64,000 nt of DNA from Torreya grandis (lineage: Eukaryota; Streptophyta; Pinopsida; Cupressales; Taxaceae), in the NCBI GenBank assembly GCA_037957365.1, contig JARHVA010005353.1:124001-188000 (forward strand), in the 5' to 3' direction. Position numbers and translations under genes: made by a program. Below, one piece after another: positions 1 through 11,452 of the stretch (position 1 is its first letter; each line of letters begins with the position of its first letter). Under the pieces are notes generated by a model. That model saw only the letters and a list, made by a program, of their open reading frames with translations, had not been told where the DNA came from and did not search any database.

Positions 1-795
1 GAGTTTTGACAAAATTAAAACAAAAATAAAACCTAAAATATGTATGCCCCACTTCTTCACACATTCCCCAACATTATTTTTCACTTTAGTAATCTTCTAA
101 TGCTCTTAAATACACCAATACATGGAGTTTTGAGTATGAAATAAAGACGGTGTAGACTGAGGGATCTAAAAATGGGTTAAAGTTTGTTTTAGACAACTTG
201 TATTACTTCCACCACCTGTGATTACTCTATCCTAATCTTCATAACATTTTCCTATATTTAGTTTACATTGAAAAATTATATTATTCTCATAAAAGGTGAA
301 AACATAGAGTTGTGTGCTCATCTATTGAATGTGTGTGAGAAAGAAGATTCAAGATCCATTTTACTCCTTTAGAAGAATATCCAAACTATCTTGGACACTA
401 GTAAAAGATCTAAGTCTCTTGATACAATCTATATGACATCAACAAAGCTTAATAATCCCACTATTACCTTGTGAGTTCAATTCTTAGACTGTTTAAACTC
501 AAATTTATCCTCTCTTAGGATTGTAAATGTGATAGCATGAAAATTTAAATAGACTCTTAAATTCTAAATGAAATATGATCATGCAAACAATTAATCTACC
601 AATTGAAACTCTTTACTTCCTTTCAACAACCCAATCACTAGAGTAAATCCCAAAATATTTATATGTTATCCATTTTAAAACTATATGAAACATGGTTCTT
701 TCAAAAAAAAAAATTCAAATGTTGCATCACATACTTAAACTATGAGTTAGTGACTAAGATTCATGATCAAATTAAGGGAGACAATTTTAATAATG
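1..795. repeat. Left LTR-like direct repeat of element 1 (cut by window edge)
   Basis: Positions 1-795 match 5012-5805 in the same orientation, with many substitutions and small indels. Shared blocks include aatcttctaatgctcttaaa (about 101 and 5101) and tgtagactgagggatc. The match fades near gataataata/taatatgcat. Two diverged direct copies about 5 kb apart around decayed ORFs suggest an LTR pair. The left copy starts before the window, so its true 5' end is not visible. No target duplication could be tested. Confidence 0.6.
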
Positions 796-797
796 TT

Positions 798-867
798 ATC
801 TCTGAGAAGAGATGTTTTATTGATCAAATTTGTAGATCCAAACATATGCCTATCTCTAAGAAGAGAT
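798..867. repeat. Duplicated short hairpin motif
   Basis: atctctgagaagagat at 798-813 and atctctaagaagagat at 852-867 are direct copies 54 bp apart. Each one folds into 6-bp arms (atctct/agagat) around a 4-base loop. The pair lies just inside the end of the left LTR-like repeat. Confidence 0.5.
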
Positions 868-2171
868 GTCTGATTGCCTTTTTGGACTACATATATTTTT
901 ATACACAATTTTAAGATAGGAGGAGGATGTGGAAGGTCACCAATCTTGAGGGAGATGAAGTCGTTCAACTTCCATGATTTACAACATTACAAAATTCAAG
1001 AAATTATTATTTTTAGAAACTTACTATTTTTAGACTGCATTATTAAAATTGAAATTTAAGACACTTCCATTGGCATTTTCTTGGTCAAAAAACCATCTAG
1101 CCTATCTATATGCCACCTCATCACTTTATCCTCATTTTTATCTTTCCAATGGTTCAAAAAAGGTTTCAAACAGAGCTATGGTGCAAAAGTTATGGCTCCC
1201 AGAAGTTCTACCACCAATTGGGGTAGAACCGTCGCCTGAATTATCACCTAAAATGTTGCTCAGATCATTATTTCTATTATTTCAACTAAAACATTATCAT
1301 ACAAATTATTCATCCTCTTACCTTTGACTTGGCTTACTTATTTATCTTCTTGATTTCAATTTGGGTTATGACTTAACTTAGTTTTGCTCTCTCCTTGGTT
1401 CTTCATTGAATATTTGAGGTTATTCTTGGCTTGGATCATCCTTGGACTAATATGGTCCATATTCAAATCTGATTTCATCTTCAAACTATTTTCCTTATGG
1501 TTTTCCTTCACTTTGACTTGATCTATCATGAACTCTTAACTTATATCTTTCTATTTCTTCACATGTTTATGAAGTGCCTTTTATTGTTGCACCTTTATAC
1601 TTGCACAAACCACCTCCATGACTCTCTCATACTCTATTTTTTCCATCCCATAGTCTTCTTTCTCAAGTAGTTCCTACAAATGTACCTCTTCATTTTCAAA
1701 GCCTTGGCCTCGCCCTTGCTTGTACCTTTTGAGCCTTGACTCATCTTTGAGCTTATTATTGATCCTCACAACCTAATATGCACTATTATCTATTGAAAAT
1801 AACTTGTTTAGAAGATTAAACAACTCGTCTAACATACTTATTTCTTTCCTCCACAAGATATCATTCAAATATTCAATTTATTCATCATACTTGGTCACAC
1901 TTTACTCTATTTCCTCTCTTTTGACCTTTTCAACCCATATATATACCTTATAAATTATATAAACTGATTGCATACCTTTAATATCATCAAAATATTATTC
2001 CATAGGATATACTATATCAACATACTACTTCATCACTCTCTCCCTTATTGAGAGGTCTTTATAAGCTTTATCAAATAGGTAATTATCCTCTTGTTCAAAT
2101 GCCTTTTCTTATATTAGCATTACTTCATCACCATCTTCACTTTTAAATGCCCACTTAGACCCTTCTCTTAG

Positions 2172-3400
2172 CTATATGCTAGTGATTCCAAGAAAACTCT
2201 TCCATACTTTCTCTTCTCTTGTAAATATCTCACTCAATGGCTCACTACTATCACCTTCACAATCAATTTTCTTGTATTTAATTTCCTTGGTACTCATTGG
2301 AAACATATCTTCATTATCATGGCTTACATCCTCATTCATTTTTATCTCCTTCTTGACTTTGGCTATCCACGCTTTCTTCTTCACATTTTTGGGTTGGTAC
2401 TTAGACATTGCTTCACTTATTCTCTTTGATCTAAAAATTAATTATTTTTATTTAGTACCTCCTTCATGCCTCTTTTCTTCATGCCTTGACTTATAGTATT
2501 TGTTCCACTTAAGATATAATATTTCCTTCATGACTTGTACCTATTCTTTTCCTAAATTTCCTTTTTGGATAGTTGCTTGATTAGATTTTGTGTTCTTCAA
2601 TTCATCTCCTGGTTTCTTAAGCCACTTAGGCATAATATATCCATGATTTTTTACAAGTTTTGAGAGTCTAAATTTGCTCTTATTTCTCCCAACCTGCATA
2701 TCAGCATCCCTCGTATCATATACATAATAAAAATAAAAAATTAAACATTTATTTACCTCCTTAAAGTATTGTTTCATGTTCATATTTATCCTCATGTCTT
2801 CATTACTTGTAATCATATTTTTATTGTGAGCTTCATTTCTTTCTTTCTATTGCAATGATTTTCTAAGGCATCAGGTAAATCCAGCTCATCTTATATACAT
2901 TCATTGGCATGTTGAGAATCTTTAGTCTCCTTCTTGTGGGTTTATATAACATGTTCTCTTCCTCTATCATCTTCATTTATATTTATGGGTTTTTTTCTTA
3001 CCCCTACTCTTGAAAATTTTAAGGACTTATTCTTGACCTTATCTATAATATTATTCATACCTGCACACATACACTTAATACAATGTTATAACATAAAACA
3101 AGAGGCCAACATGTCTCTATGACTGCCTCCTTCAAAGACACTTCTTTATTTTACTCTCTTTCTCAAGTGTTTCTCTTGGCACTACTTTCTCCATGTTCTC
3201 CTCAATGAGAACCCTCTTCAAAACTTCTCTTTCATGTTGCCCACTTGAAAAATATTTGCTCTTCAAGCCTCTATGGGCCATTCTATCTATCATTTACTTT
3301 CTTTTCCTTTTGACCAACAAATATATAGGCCACTTCATTCTTATTTTCATTGGAAATCACATGTTTATTCTCTATTATTCAACCATAGTTGTACCTTTAA
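2172..3400 (-). pseudogene. Decayed ORF of element 1 (unknown LTR-element ORF family, PKWL type)
   Basis: Minus-strand coding traces run from about 3400 down to 2172 with stops and frame changes. The pieces are a basic stretch at about 3360-3240 (MKIRMKWPIYLLVKRKRK, then AHRGLKS), a central piece at 2816-2541 containing KLVKNHGYIMPKWLKK, and an acidic/lysine-rich piece at 2408-2172 (IFTREEKVW). The same pieces in the same order occur in the element at 12237-18585: MKKRLRWAIDLLMKRR, AHRGKSES, VLAKEHGYKVPKWLGK and IFTKEEM. That shared order supports a once-intact protein rather than chance ORFs. I recognise no gag, protease, RT or integrase motif and do not know the function. Confidence 0.5.
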
Positions 3401-5000
3401 CTCAAACATTTCTAATTCATTTCTCATTCTTCTTAACTCAAATATTTCTCTTTCCATTTCATAATTTTGTTGTCTTAATTTTGTCTTCATATCTTCCAGC
3501 TTGTCTCTTATCTTCACAAGGTTAAAATGTTCCTATATTTCAATTTATTTGTCTTTTTAGGTGTTTCAATTGGATCACCAATGACCATATTTTCTTAGGT
3601 GTCTTACTAGGGTCACTATGTGATCAATTTACTTAGGTGACACACTTGGGTCACCACTATTCTTTCTCTTGACAACCCTCAAAAAGTTGTACTTATATTT
3701 GTTTCATCTTGTAAGGCTTCTATGTTCTTTTTTCATTATTTTCTCTAGGCTCTTCTTGCCTAGTCTCAAGTCCTTCACCTTGGACATACGACTCTAGCTT
3801 CTACTCTCGGTAATTTATATCCAATTTTGACTTTAATGGGTCATACCTACACTTAAATTTATCTCAATAATACTCTTCATAAGTTAAAATTTACTCATAT
3901 AACAAAAACATATTAAATATAACTTATAAAAATAAATGTACCTTGATTTTCTTTCTTGAAGGCTGATTGTACTCTTTTTTATCAAAATCTTTCTTGATTT
4001 GATATTAATATGATGCAAATATCTAATCATACCTCTACCTTCGTTAGGTCCATCTTTTGATGATCTTAACCCAATTCAACTTCCTCAATCCTTTTCATTT
4101 ATTCTTACCTTGTATTTTCCTTTTTCATTTGTTGGTCCTTGTTCTCCACCTTTAGTACTTACCTTGACTTTGATCAATAAGATTCTTACTTAACCTCAAC
4201 CCCTCTACAATGTTCTTTTTAGCTTACTCACATTCTTTCCTTTTTTAATAGATTCTATAAATTATATCAATCCTCAAGCCTTCACATGATCAATTATTCT
4301 AACAACTTCATTAAACCATTAAAGCACCATATGTGGTCTTTCTTGATCAAAACCTACCTATACCAACTCATTTTTAACCTTCAATCACTCTTAAACTCCT
4401 TACATATACCTTTTCTCAAGTTTACAACTAGTTTCTCCTTGTAACCATGTTTATCTACAATCTTAGTAGCTGAAGATAATACATCAACTTTCAAAACAAA
4501 CCAAACATCATTAATGATACCCATTAACCTATTACAAGTGTTCAAAATATTGTTTTGTATAAATCTCGATATAAAACTCTGATCTTCCCATATTTCTTTG
4601 ATAATCAAGCTTCCTTAGTAGACTTCTTTTAACACAAACCTCTAAGGTTTGAGGAAACTATGGATTATATTCACAAACTAAATAAAATTTTAGGTACCCA
4701 TTATCCTTTCTCACCTACATGTAAAGTTTTATATTCTTAATTTAGGGTAGACCCCTTAACTCGACACACTTTTCATCCTTTAGGTCTTTTAAGCCTCTAA
4801 AGAGCACATAGTTAAGGATACTATAGATTATGGTATGGTACAAGTAAAAAACCATTTGATTCCTCTAGATAACATTAAAATAAATTATATTCCATAATTT
4901 AATCAATTTTGGAGGGTGGAAATTTGATATATATAAGATTTTATTAGAAACCCTAGGTTAGTTGAACACAAGCCTGTAGGTTAGTTGGGGGTAAACAAAA

Positions 5001-5805
5001 TGATATAGGATGAGTTTTGAAAAACTTCAAAAAAAATAAAACCTAAAATATATCTTCCCCACTTCTTCTCAACTTTTTCAACATTTTTTTTCACTTGAAC
5101 AATCTTCTAATGCTCTTAAATACACCAATACATATAATTCTGAGTATGCAATAAAGACCTTGTAGACTGAGGGATCCAAAAATGGGTTGAAGTGTGTTTT
5201 ATAAAAATTATATTAATTCCACCACCTATAATGAATTTTAACCAACCTTTGTAACATTATCCTATAGTTATTTACATTGAAAAAATTATATTATTCTCAT
5301 AAAAGGTGAAAAGATAGAGTTTTGTGCTCATCTATTAACTATGTGTGAGAAAGAAGATTCAAGATCCATTTTACTCCTTTAGAAGAATATCCAAATTGTC
5401 CTGAACACTATTAAAATATCAAAGTCTCTTGATTCAATCTATATGACATCAACAAAGCTTAATAATCCCCTTATTAATTTGTGAGTTCAATTATTAGACT
5501 ATGTAAACTCAGATTTATCCTCTCTTGGGACTATAGATGTGATAGAATGAAAAGTTAAATGGAATCTTGACTTATAAATGAAGTTTGATCATCTAAAAAA
5601 TTAATCTAACAAATTAAATTCTTTAATAATTTCCAACACCCTAATCATAGGAGTAAAGCCCAAAATATTTCTATGTTGTCCCTTCTAAAATTGCATGAAA
5701 TAGGGTTTCATTTTTTTTGTTTTATTCAGATAGTACATCACATACTTAACTTGTGAGTTAGTAACTGAGAGTCATGATAAAATTAATGGAGATAATAATA
5801 TAATA
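5001..5805. repeat. Right LTR-like direct repeat of element 1
   Basis: Second copy of the 1-795 repeat. Similarity is clear from 5012. A possible true start is TGATATAGG at 5001, directly after the purine-rich tract ttgggggtaaacaaaa, which would be a fair polypurine tract. It ends near 5805 (taatatgca). The copies differ at many sites, so the element is old. Confidence 0.55.
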
Positions 5806-6388
5806 TGCATACACATATCATAAATCTCTAAAACTCATCTTTTCCTCATTTATGTCATTCTCATATAAGATCATATGCAAAATTAAGGAAGAAGTACAGA
5901 GTTCTCCCTGAATCTTCTCTTTTATAGAAATATCTTATTCTTTATCTCTATCTTCTTCAAAATATAATAGACTCATTCTACTCCCTCTCCCTCTCTAAAT
6001 CACATTTCCACCCTTAAATAATGCTAAACATGCAAACTACTTACTATTTTATGCCACTCCACCCATGGAGGGTAGTTACACCATGATCTTGTTTTTCCTT
6101 CTAAAGGTTCAAATTCACATTCTATGATTTTCACAGTGGGATACATATACCAAAAAACCATAGGACCCTCTAAGACATATATCAAACATTATTTATCATT
6201 TACATTACATACTATACTCTCAAAAACTCCTTATCAATTTAAATTTTCAAATTTGTTCATTTTACCAAGAAAATGCCAAAAGCTACTACAACCACTAAAT
6301 CCATGCATTTTAATGTCCTCAAGACATTATAAGAGTCATTTTCATGACCCCTCTCATGTTTTACAACCAAAAACTATTCATGACTCTA
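5806..6388. other. No feature recognised
   Basis: AT-rich sequence between element 1 and the inverted repeat at 6389. A 111-residue open frame at 6124-6459 has no recognisable motif and runs across the inverted-repeat boundary, so I treat it as chance. Confidence 0.5.
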
Positions 6389-6594
6389 TGATGTCCTCGA
6401 TGTGGCAATGTGGAATCCCATCGGACATAAACCCAAGGCTAAGACCTACCCATGATTGATTAGTGGACTCTGGTAGCCACGTGTCTACGATGCATTTGCA
6501 TAAATAATTTTGGTCTTTCGGTGACTAGATTAAGTGTGACTCAGAAGAGGAAGTCATAAGTTTCAATTTTTGTCTTGATGACCGATCCTCCTTG
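6389..6594 (+). repeat. Left arm of a 0.2 kb inverted repeat (retroelement leader-like)
   Basis: Matches the reverse complement of 11111-11313. Shared blocks in order include tgatgtcc, gcaatc/gaatcccat, agccacgtgtc, gatgcatttgcataaa, gactcagaagaggaagtca and tcctccttg. It contains a CACGTG core at about 6480. It runs directly into the tRNA-iMet type primer site at 6593. Its best reading is an LTR or leader segment of a retroelement. Confidence 0.6.
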
Positions 6595-6604
6595 GTATCA
6601 GAGC
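6593..6604 (+). other. Primer binding site, tRNA-iMet type
   Basis: TGGTATCAGAGC is the standard plant retrotransposon primer site complementary to the 3' end of initiator tRNA-Met. On the plus strand it implies that first-strand synthesis started here for the element whose ORF relics follow at 6813-9160. Confidence 0.75.
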
Positions 6605-6812
6605 AAAAATCCTACCAGCCTATGTAGGTCATGGTGTAGGTTTTTGTGTTCAAGTCTTATTTGTGTTTCACGTCTCAAAAAACATTGACATGAGGATCAT
6701 ATTTAAAATATAGAGGGAATAAGATATGCAACTTCTCAATGAACAATAATAGAAACAACAACAATTCTTTTAGCAGGTGGATAAACTACTTCAATAGGCA
6801 AAAACAAGGGAG

Positions 6813-7319
6813 TTGAAGAAGAATGCTACCATAGAAGATGAAAGAAATCAAGATCCACAAGAGATGATGAGGATAAAAAAATATGAATGTGATGCTGCCA
6901 AACTCTTAAAAATATATCATAACTCATCATATGAGTTTATAAATGAAGTTTCCCTTGATGAATACTTGGACATCAAGCTGAGTCTAAATCCAAAAAGATA
7001 GGATCTCATCAATTACATAAGGAGATCAAGGGAAGAAGAAGAATTGCAAACAAATAAGGAAGAGCATCCTATTTTCAGCCCAGGGTGTGTTGATGAACAT
7101 GCTTTTGATAATGATGCACCATTTGAGTCTTCTTATATGAAGGAGGAGAAGGATGATGCTACTGTTACCACAAATCCTTCAGAGACTTTTAGAGGTAAAC
7201 ATTTAGATTTCTTCTTTGATTGCAACAAGGGTTTTGATACAAGTAAGGATTTGTTGCATATGATACCTTTAAAAAATTTATGTCTTGGTGGGAATAATTA
7301 TAAGAAATTAATAATATGA
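6813..7319 (+). pseudogene. N-terminal ORF relic of the 6.6-9.4 kb element
   Basis: Two plus-strand open stretches (6813-7001, 62 aa; 7044-7319, 91 aa) separated by stops. They are rich in Lys, Glu and Asp, with an AAKLLKIYHNSSYEFINEVS block and a following acidic block (KEEHPIFSPGCVDEHAFDND). Placement about 200 bp after the primer site is where gag normally starts, but I see no CCHC zinc knuckle and cannot assign it to gag. The product is unknown. Confidence 0.4.
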
Positions 7320-7594
7320 AAGGAACAAAGTGGAAATAATATCCTTTCTCTCAACACAAAGATGCCTCATATTCAATGGTGTGGGATCATGGTGGTATGG
7401 CAAAATCCAACAGGCACAATGAAGGTAATCTCCTTTGGTAATAAAATATGTTTAGTTGGCTTCCAATGGTTTCACTTTCATGGGTCAAATAAATGTTTTA
7501 TATAAATAAGAAGGATATTTTATTGATATAAGCAAAATATTCAAGATAGAGGAATGTTCACTAACCTCCAAACTTTCAATTGGTGAGATAATGT

Positions 7595-8113
7595 TTGGTT
7601 TTCAAAATAACAAGTTTGATGAGCTCAGTTTTGAATTTTGATAAGGTTTGGTTTTCAGATTTATTATGCCCTCTTATGCCACTAAAATATTTCCATTATC
7701 ATGAAAAGGATGCATCAAAGGTTGGTAGAGTGAGAGGAACATATTTCAAAATAGGGCATAGGAACTTTTTGTCTTACATTCTACACAGTTATGTTAGATG
7801 GGATAAAGGGAAATCCATGGATTTTGTTATGTTATCTAACCATATGTTGAGGTGTCAAAGCTCAAGGTTTATAGATAACTTATGGGAACCAAATACCACC
7901 ATTAAATACAAAAACATGAATGAGGTACAAATAGAGATTATCCATATAAGAAGTTTGAGGCTATATTTGGGTAAGAAAATTAAGTGTTTTCCTTATGTCC
8001 AAGATTTTTTAACTAATCTTGTTATGGTGTTTTGGGTTTCAAGTTACAAAAAAGATGAAGGACTCATGAAGAAGGAGACTCTAAAAATCCATAACATCAT
8101 GAAGATAAGATAA
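7595..8113 (+). pseudogene. ORF relic of unknown family, second part
   Basis: An open stretch of 172 codons with mixed, protein-like composition. It includes YFHYHEKDASKVGRVRG, SYVRWDKGKSMDFVMLSN and DNLWEPNTTIKYKNMNEVQ. It lies in line with the relics before and after it, between a primer site and a purine tract, so it probably belongs to one broken internal ORF. No reverse transcriptase (YxDD), protease (DSG/DTG) or integrase HHCC motif is visible. The function is unknown. Confidence 0.4.
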
Positions 8114-8142
8114 TTAATCATCCTTGTGGGTAATCAAGAGAT

Positions 8143-8670
8143 ATGCAAAGACTTTTATTCCATGAGCCTGGAAGGAGTCAACAAAACATGGAGCTTGCAT
8201 GGTATGCAATGTGTGGGAAAATCACTTTGTATTTGGAATCCAAGAAAGGAAAATTTTCAGCCACTTTTTGGAGGAGTGTTCATCCCAAGAAAGAGAAGGT
8301 AAGAGCTCATGATTTCATTTATGTGGATGAAATGTTGAATCCCAAAGAGAATTGGTTGTATAAGAAGACAAATCAGATTTCTACCACTTTATGCAAATAT
8401 TTTTATATCATGCATCTTGGTATGAATATACATCATGATTGGGAGATCCAAAAAAAGATGGAAAGATATGGGTTGCTTATTAGAGTGATTGACTACTCTA
8501 CACACCAAGGATTGGAAAAGATCAAATTGTTTGACCTCATTAGGGAAGAAAATGTTTTTTTCCCATTCATGGCAAAACCATCACAAGTCACTATGGTAAG
8601 ATCAAGGAAGTTAATAATTTCATGTCATGTTATTATTATTTTGGATTTTTCACTTCTTATTTTTATATAA
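8143..8670 (+). pseudogene. ORF relic of unknown family, third part
   Basis: An open stretch of 175 codons. Its first 155 or so residues look protein-like (TFWRSVHPKKEKVRAHDFIY, VDEMLNPKENWLYKKTNQIS, YFYIMHLGMNIHHDWEIQKK, LFDLIREENVFFPFMAKPSQ). The last 20 residues are hydrophobic and may come from a frameshift. A frame continuing at about 8690-8770 (WNGFGSKETTEKIRQRRPSH) suggests that the original protein went on. I do not recognise the family. Confidence 0.45.
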
Positions 8671-8779
8671 TATGATGCTCTAGGAGAATAACTTGGAATG
8701 GTTTTGGTTCAAAAGAGACAACTGAGAAGATTAGACAGAGAAGGCCAAGCCATCATCCAATCTAATATGCATAAGTTGT

Positions 8780-9160
8780 TTGCTAAGCACTCACACAGTT
8801 TCATATCAAGACATGGGAATAATAGAAACAATATGTTTCAGTTTTTTTAATCATTCTAAGGATAGTAAAAGAGTGTATTTAGACCCTTGGGTTCAATATT
8901 GTCAATGCATAATGATTTGGTTTCTAGATAATATGTTGAAATATTTGAAAGGGAAATTTTTTGATTTCAACATCATTTTTGCTCTTGATTTCATTATACC
9001 ATTCAAGGAGCATATGGTAAATGACAAAGGAATTCTAAGTTTGGAAAATATAAATATTTTGTTCCTATTCTACCCATACTTTATAATATGGGATCCAAGT
9101 ATTGACATGGATGATGCATTGGTACTCAATGATTTTGGTGAGTTGATTCACAAATTTTGA
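8780..9160 (+). pseudogene. ORF relic of unknown family, fourth part
   Basis: An open stretch of 126 codons ending 186 bp before the purine tract at 9346. It is rich in Phe, Ile and Leu (WFLDNMLKYLKGKFFDFN, DPSIDMDDALVLNDFGELIH). It appears to be the C-terminal part of the same broken internal ORF as the preceding relics. No known retroelement domain is visible. Confidence 0.4.
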
Positions 9161-9345
9161 TATGGCACTATTTATATCAGAGTGGATCAGTAGGGGTATT
9201 GGTACTTTGTACACATTGGATAGCATGGCAAGTCATAGGAAAAACAACATCTAAGTCCAAGACTGATTTGAGATCTGAGCATTGATTGGTATGTCAGGCC
9301 TAATGCTGATTTGGTTCATTCGATTGCTTGAGGATAAGCAATCAT

Positions 9346-9355
9346 GGGAAGGGAG
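9346..9355 (+). other. Candidate polypurine tract
   Basis: gggaagggag follows ttgcttgaggataagcaatc and precedes taatataatgtcccc. In plant Ty3/gypsy elements a gaggacaagc-like phrase followed by a purine run commonly marks the internal end just before the 3' LTR. This sets the plus orientation for the 6.6-9.4 kb element. Confidence 0.55.
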
Positions 9356-9474
9356 TAATATAATGTCCCCATTTCCATAATGGTCACATTTTATTTGGGT
9401 ATTTATCCTTTTCACTATTCCCATGTGCTAAATAACATTCTAAGGGAGTGATTGGTTGAAACAAGGAGTAAAAA

Positions 9475-9582
9475 GTCACTTAAGTGGGTCTATTATTAAG
9501 TTGACTTTATAAAGTGTTCTAATTTTGAATTACTTTATAAAAGTTACTTAAGTTAGCCAAAAACACTTTATGTCATAAAGTG
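9475..9582. repeat. Cluster of palindromes around ACTTTAT/ATAAAGT
   Basis: cactttatg-t-cataaagtg (9564-9582) is a perfect inverted repeat with a 1-base centre. actttataaagt (9504-9515) is a perfect 12-bp palindrome. acttaagt occurs twice nearby. All share the same core, so the segment probably arose by local duplication and inversion. Confidence 0.6.
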
Positions 9583-10090
9583 ACATTTTGTACATAAAAA
9601 TTCTTCATTTAATAAAGTTCAAGTGGGACCTATTTGGAGTGCTCCACTATAGGGATTTAAAAGGAACATTTGGAGATCAATTTTGGGGGATTGAGTTATG
9701 TTATTTTGATATTTCTTCTTGGTTGCAACTTGTTTTAGGTTGAATTCAAGGATGTAAACCCTTGTAATTCCTAGTGGTTTGGATGAAAACCTAGCTCACT
9801 TTGAGGATACTTCATGACAGAGGTCTATTTGTACTTCATTGTATGAATTTGATATTTTGGAGGAGCTAGAAATTGAGTTTGTTTATAGGTTATAGTTGTT
9901 AGGGTTTTGAGTTTTCCAATTGATAGATATGTCACCAAATATCAATATACTAGGTTATGATTTATTTCAAGGAAGGCATCTATTTTTATTGTAGGGTTTT
10001 GAAGACTATTTTGGCATCTATGGGGAAGGGTTTGAATGCATGATTGGTTAGAATTAAAGATTTTTGGAGATTCAATGATTTTTGAATATT

Positions 10091-10204
10091 ACTATAGTAG
10101 TCCATATCACTGCTACAATGTTCCATACTAGTGCTACAATGACTCATACCATCACTACAGTGATCCATACCATCACTATAGTGATCCATACCATCATTAC
10201 AATG
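10091..10204. repeat. 21-bp tandem minisatellite
   Basis: About five to six tandem units of the type tgatccataccatcactacag, diverging towards the left. Because 21 is a multiple of three, the minus strand reads as a 7-residue repeat (DGMDHCS-like), but no gene context supports translation. Confidence 0.75.
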
Positions 10205-11047
10205 CCTTTTCACTTTGTTTGTGGGATCTGAATTGAAGTAAATTATCAATCCAACTAGAGTTTGAAGTTTTATTTGTATATTGAGGACATAAGAATTTAG
10301 ATCTGAAGGTTATATTGGCATATTTTCATCTACAAATGCATTGCTAGGGGTTGAGAGTAAAGTGCTTATTTTTGGAGGAATTTTTTGGTCATTGGCAACA
10401 TTTATTCATATGCATATTTGTTTTTTAGATTCCTACAATTTTATATCAAATTGTAGATCCAAGGGTTTAGTGGTCAAATTTGGTATTGTATTGGCATCAC
10501 ATCAATTTAGGGTTTCATTGCTTCAATCCTAGACCTAGCTACCTTTATTTGAGGGAGTTTAGGGATTGTTTTGGTAGCCATTTACACCATTATGATCAAT
10601 GAATACATAAAACATTAACATTAGGGTTTGAGGGCATTTACATCTATAATTTCTTGTCATATGTGTAATCATATTGAACCTAAATTAGGTAATAAGAAAA
10701 TGGGTATGTGGTGAATCCAATCCTAGGGTTTGTTTTTATATTGTAACCACCTTTTAGAAGTATTTTTAGTTTGATATCATCTATATCAGACCTAATAATT
10801 AGTGTATTTAGATCTAATATATTATTAATAAAGTGGAAATTACATGTGAAATTATTGCTATTGGTTTATGCAAACATTGTATATCATTTATTTGTTTTAT
10901 GTGATTATTTTGTCATTAAAATCCATCAAGAATCAAACAAACAAAACCCCAAAACTCATAAAAGCCAAATCACATGCCAAGTGTTTGACAAAATCCCAAA
11001 CAACTAAAATTGAAAAATCAGGGTAGAACTAGACAGGGTTCTTATAG

Positions 11048-11059
11048 TAGTATCAGAGC
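11048..11059 (+). other. Primer-site-like sequence after the candidate LTR
   Basis: TAGTATCAGAGC differs from the tRNA-iMet site TGGTATCAGAGC by one base and abuts the end of the 9356-11047 segment. An LTR followed by a primer site marks a 5' LTR, so this may be the start of a second, truncated element of the same family. Confidence 0.45.
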
Positions 11060-11110
11060 TCATTTAAAAATCAAAATTTTAGCATTTATCCTAAGTGGGA
11101 TATTTTAGTG

Positions 11111-11313
11111 CAAGGAGGACTGGTTGTCAATACAAAAGCTTGAACTTGTGACTTCCTCTTCTAATTCACAATTAAGCCAGTCACCAGAGGATGTGAGGCT
11201 TTATGCAGATGCATCATGGACACGTGGCTACTAGACTCCACTGATAGATTGTGGGTGGGTCCCAACCCTAGGTTTTTATCTAATGGGATTGCACTGTTGC
11301 ATCAGGGACATCA
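11111..11313 (-). repeat. Right arm of the 0.2 kb inverted repeat
   Basis: Reverse-complement partner of 6389-6594. Read on the minus strand it continues from a primer site at 11365-11354 through ctgaggtctcaaggttgaga into the repeat. This copy therefore looks like the leader just downstream of a primer site in a minus-oriented element remnant. Confidence 0.6.
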
Positions 11314-11353
11314 TAACCCACCACACTCTTCACATCTCAACCTTGAGACCTCA

Positions 11354-11365
11354 GCTCTGATACCA
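11354..11365 (-). other. Primer binding site, tRNA-iMet type (minus strand)
   Basis: gctctgatacca is the exact reverse complement of TGGTATCAGAGC. It marks a minus-oriented retroelement fragment that includes the inverted-repeat arm to its left. Confidence 0.7.
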
Positions 11366-11452
11366 ATATGAATATGACTTAGATTTTAAGGATGCATGAG
11401 TATCATGAATGAATCTAATGAATATTGAAAAAATATATCGCTAGAGTATATG

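Larger units (their letters stand above)
9356..11047 (+). repeat. Candidate LTR after the 9346 purine tract
   Basis: Starts after the purine tract and ends just before TAGTATCAGAGC at 11048, which matches the tRNA-iMet primer site in 11 of 12 bases. Both edges therefore look like LTR edges. I could not find a matching partner upstream of 6593, so the assignment rests on the flanking signals only. No coding content is supported inside it. It holds a palindrome cluster and a 21-bp minisatellite. Confidence 0.4.
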
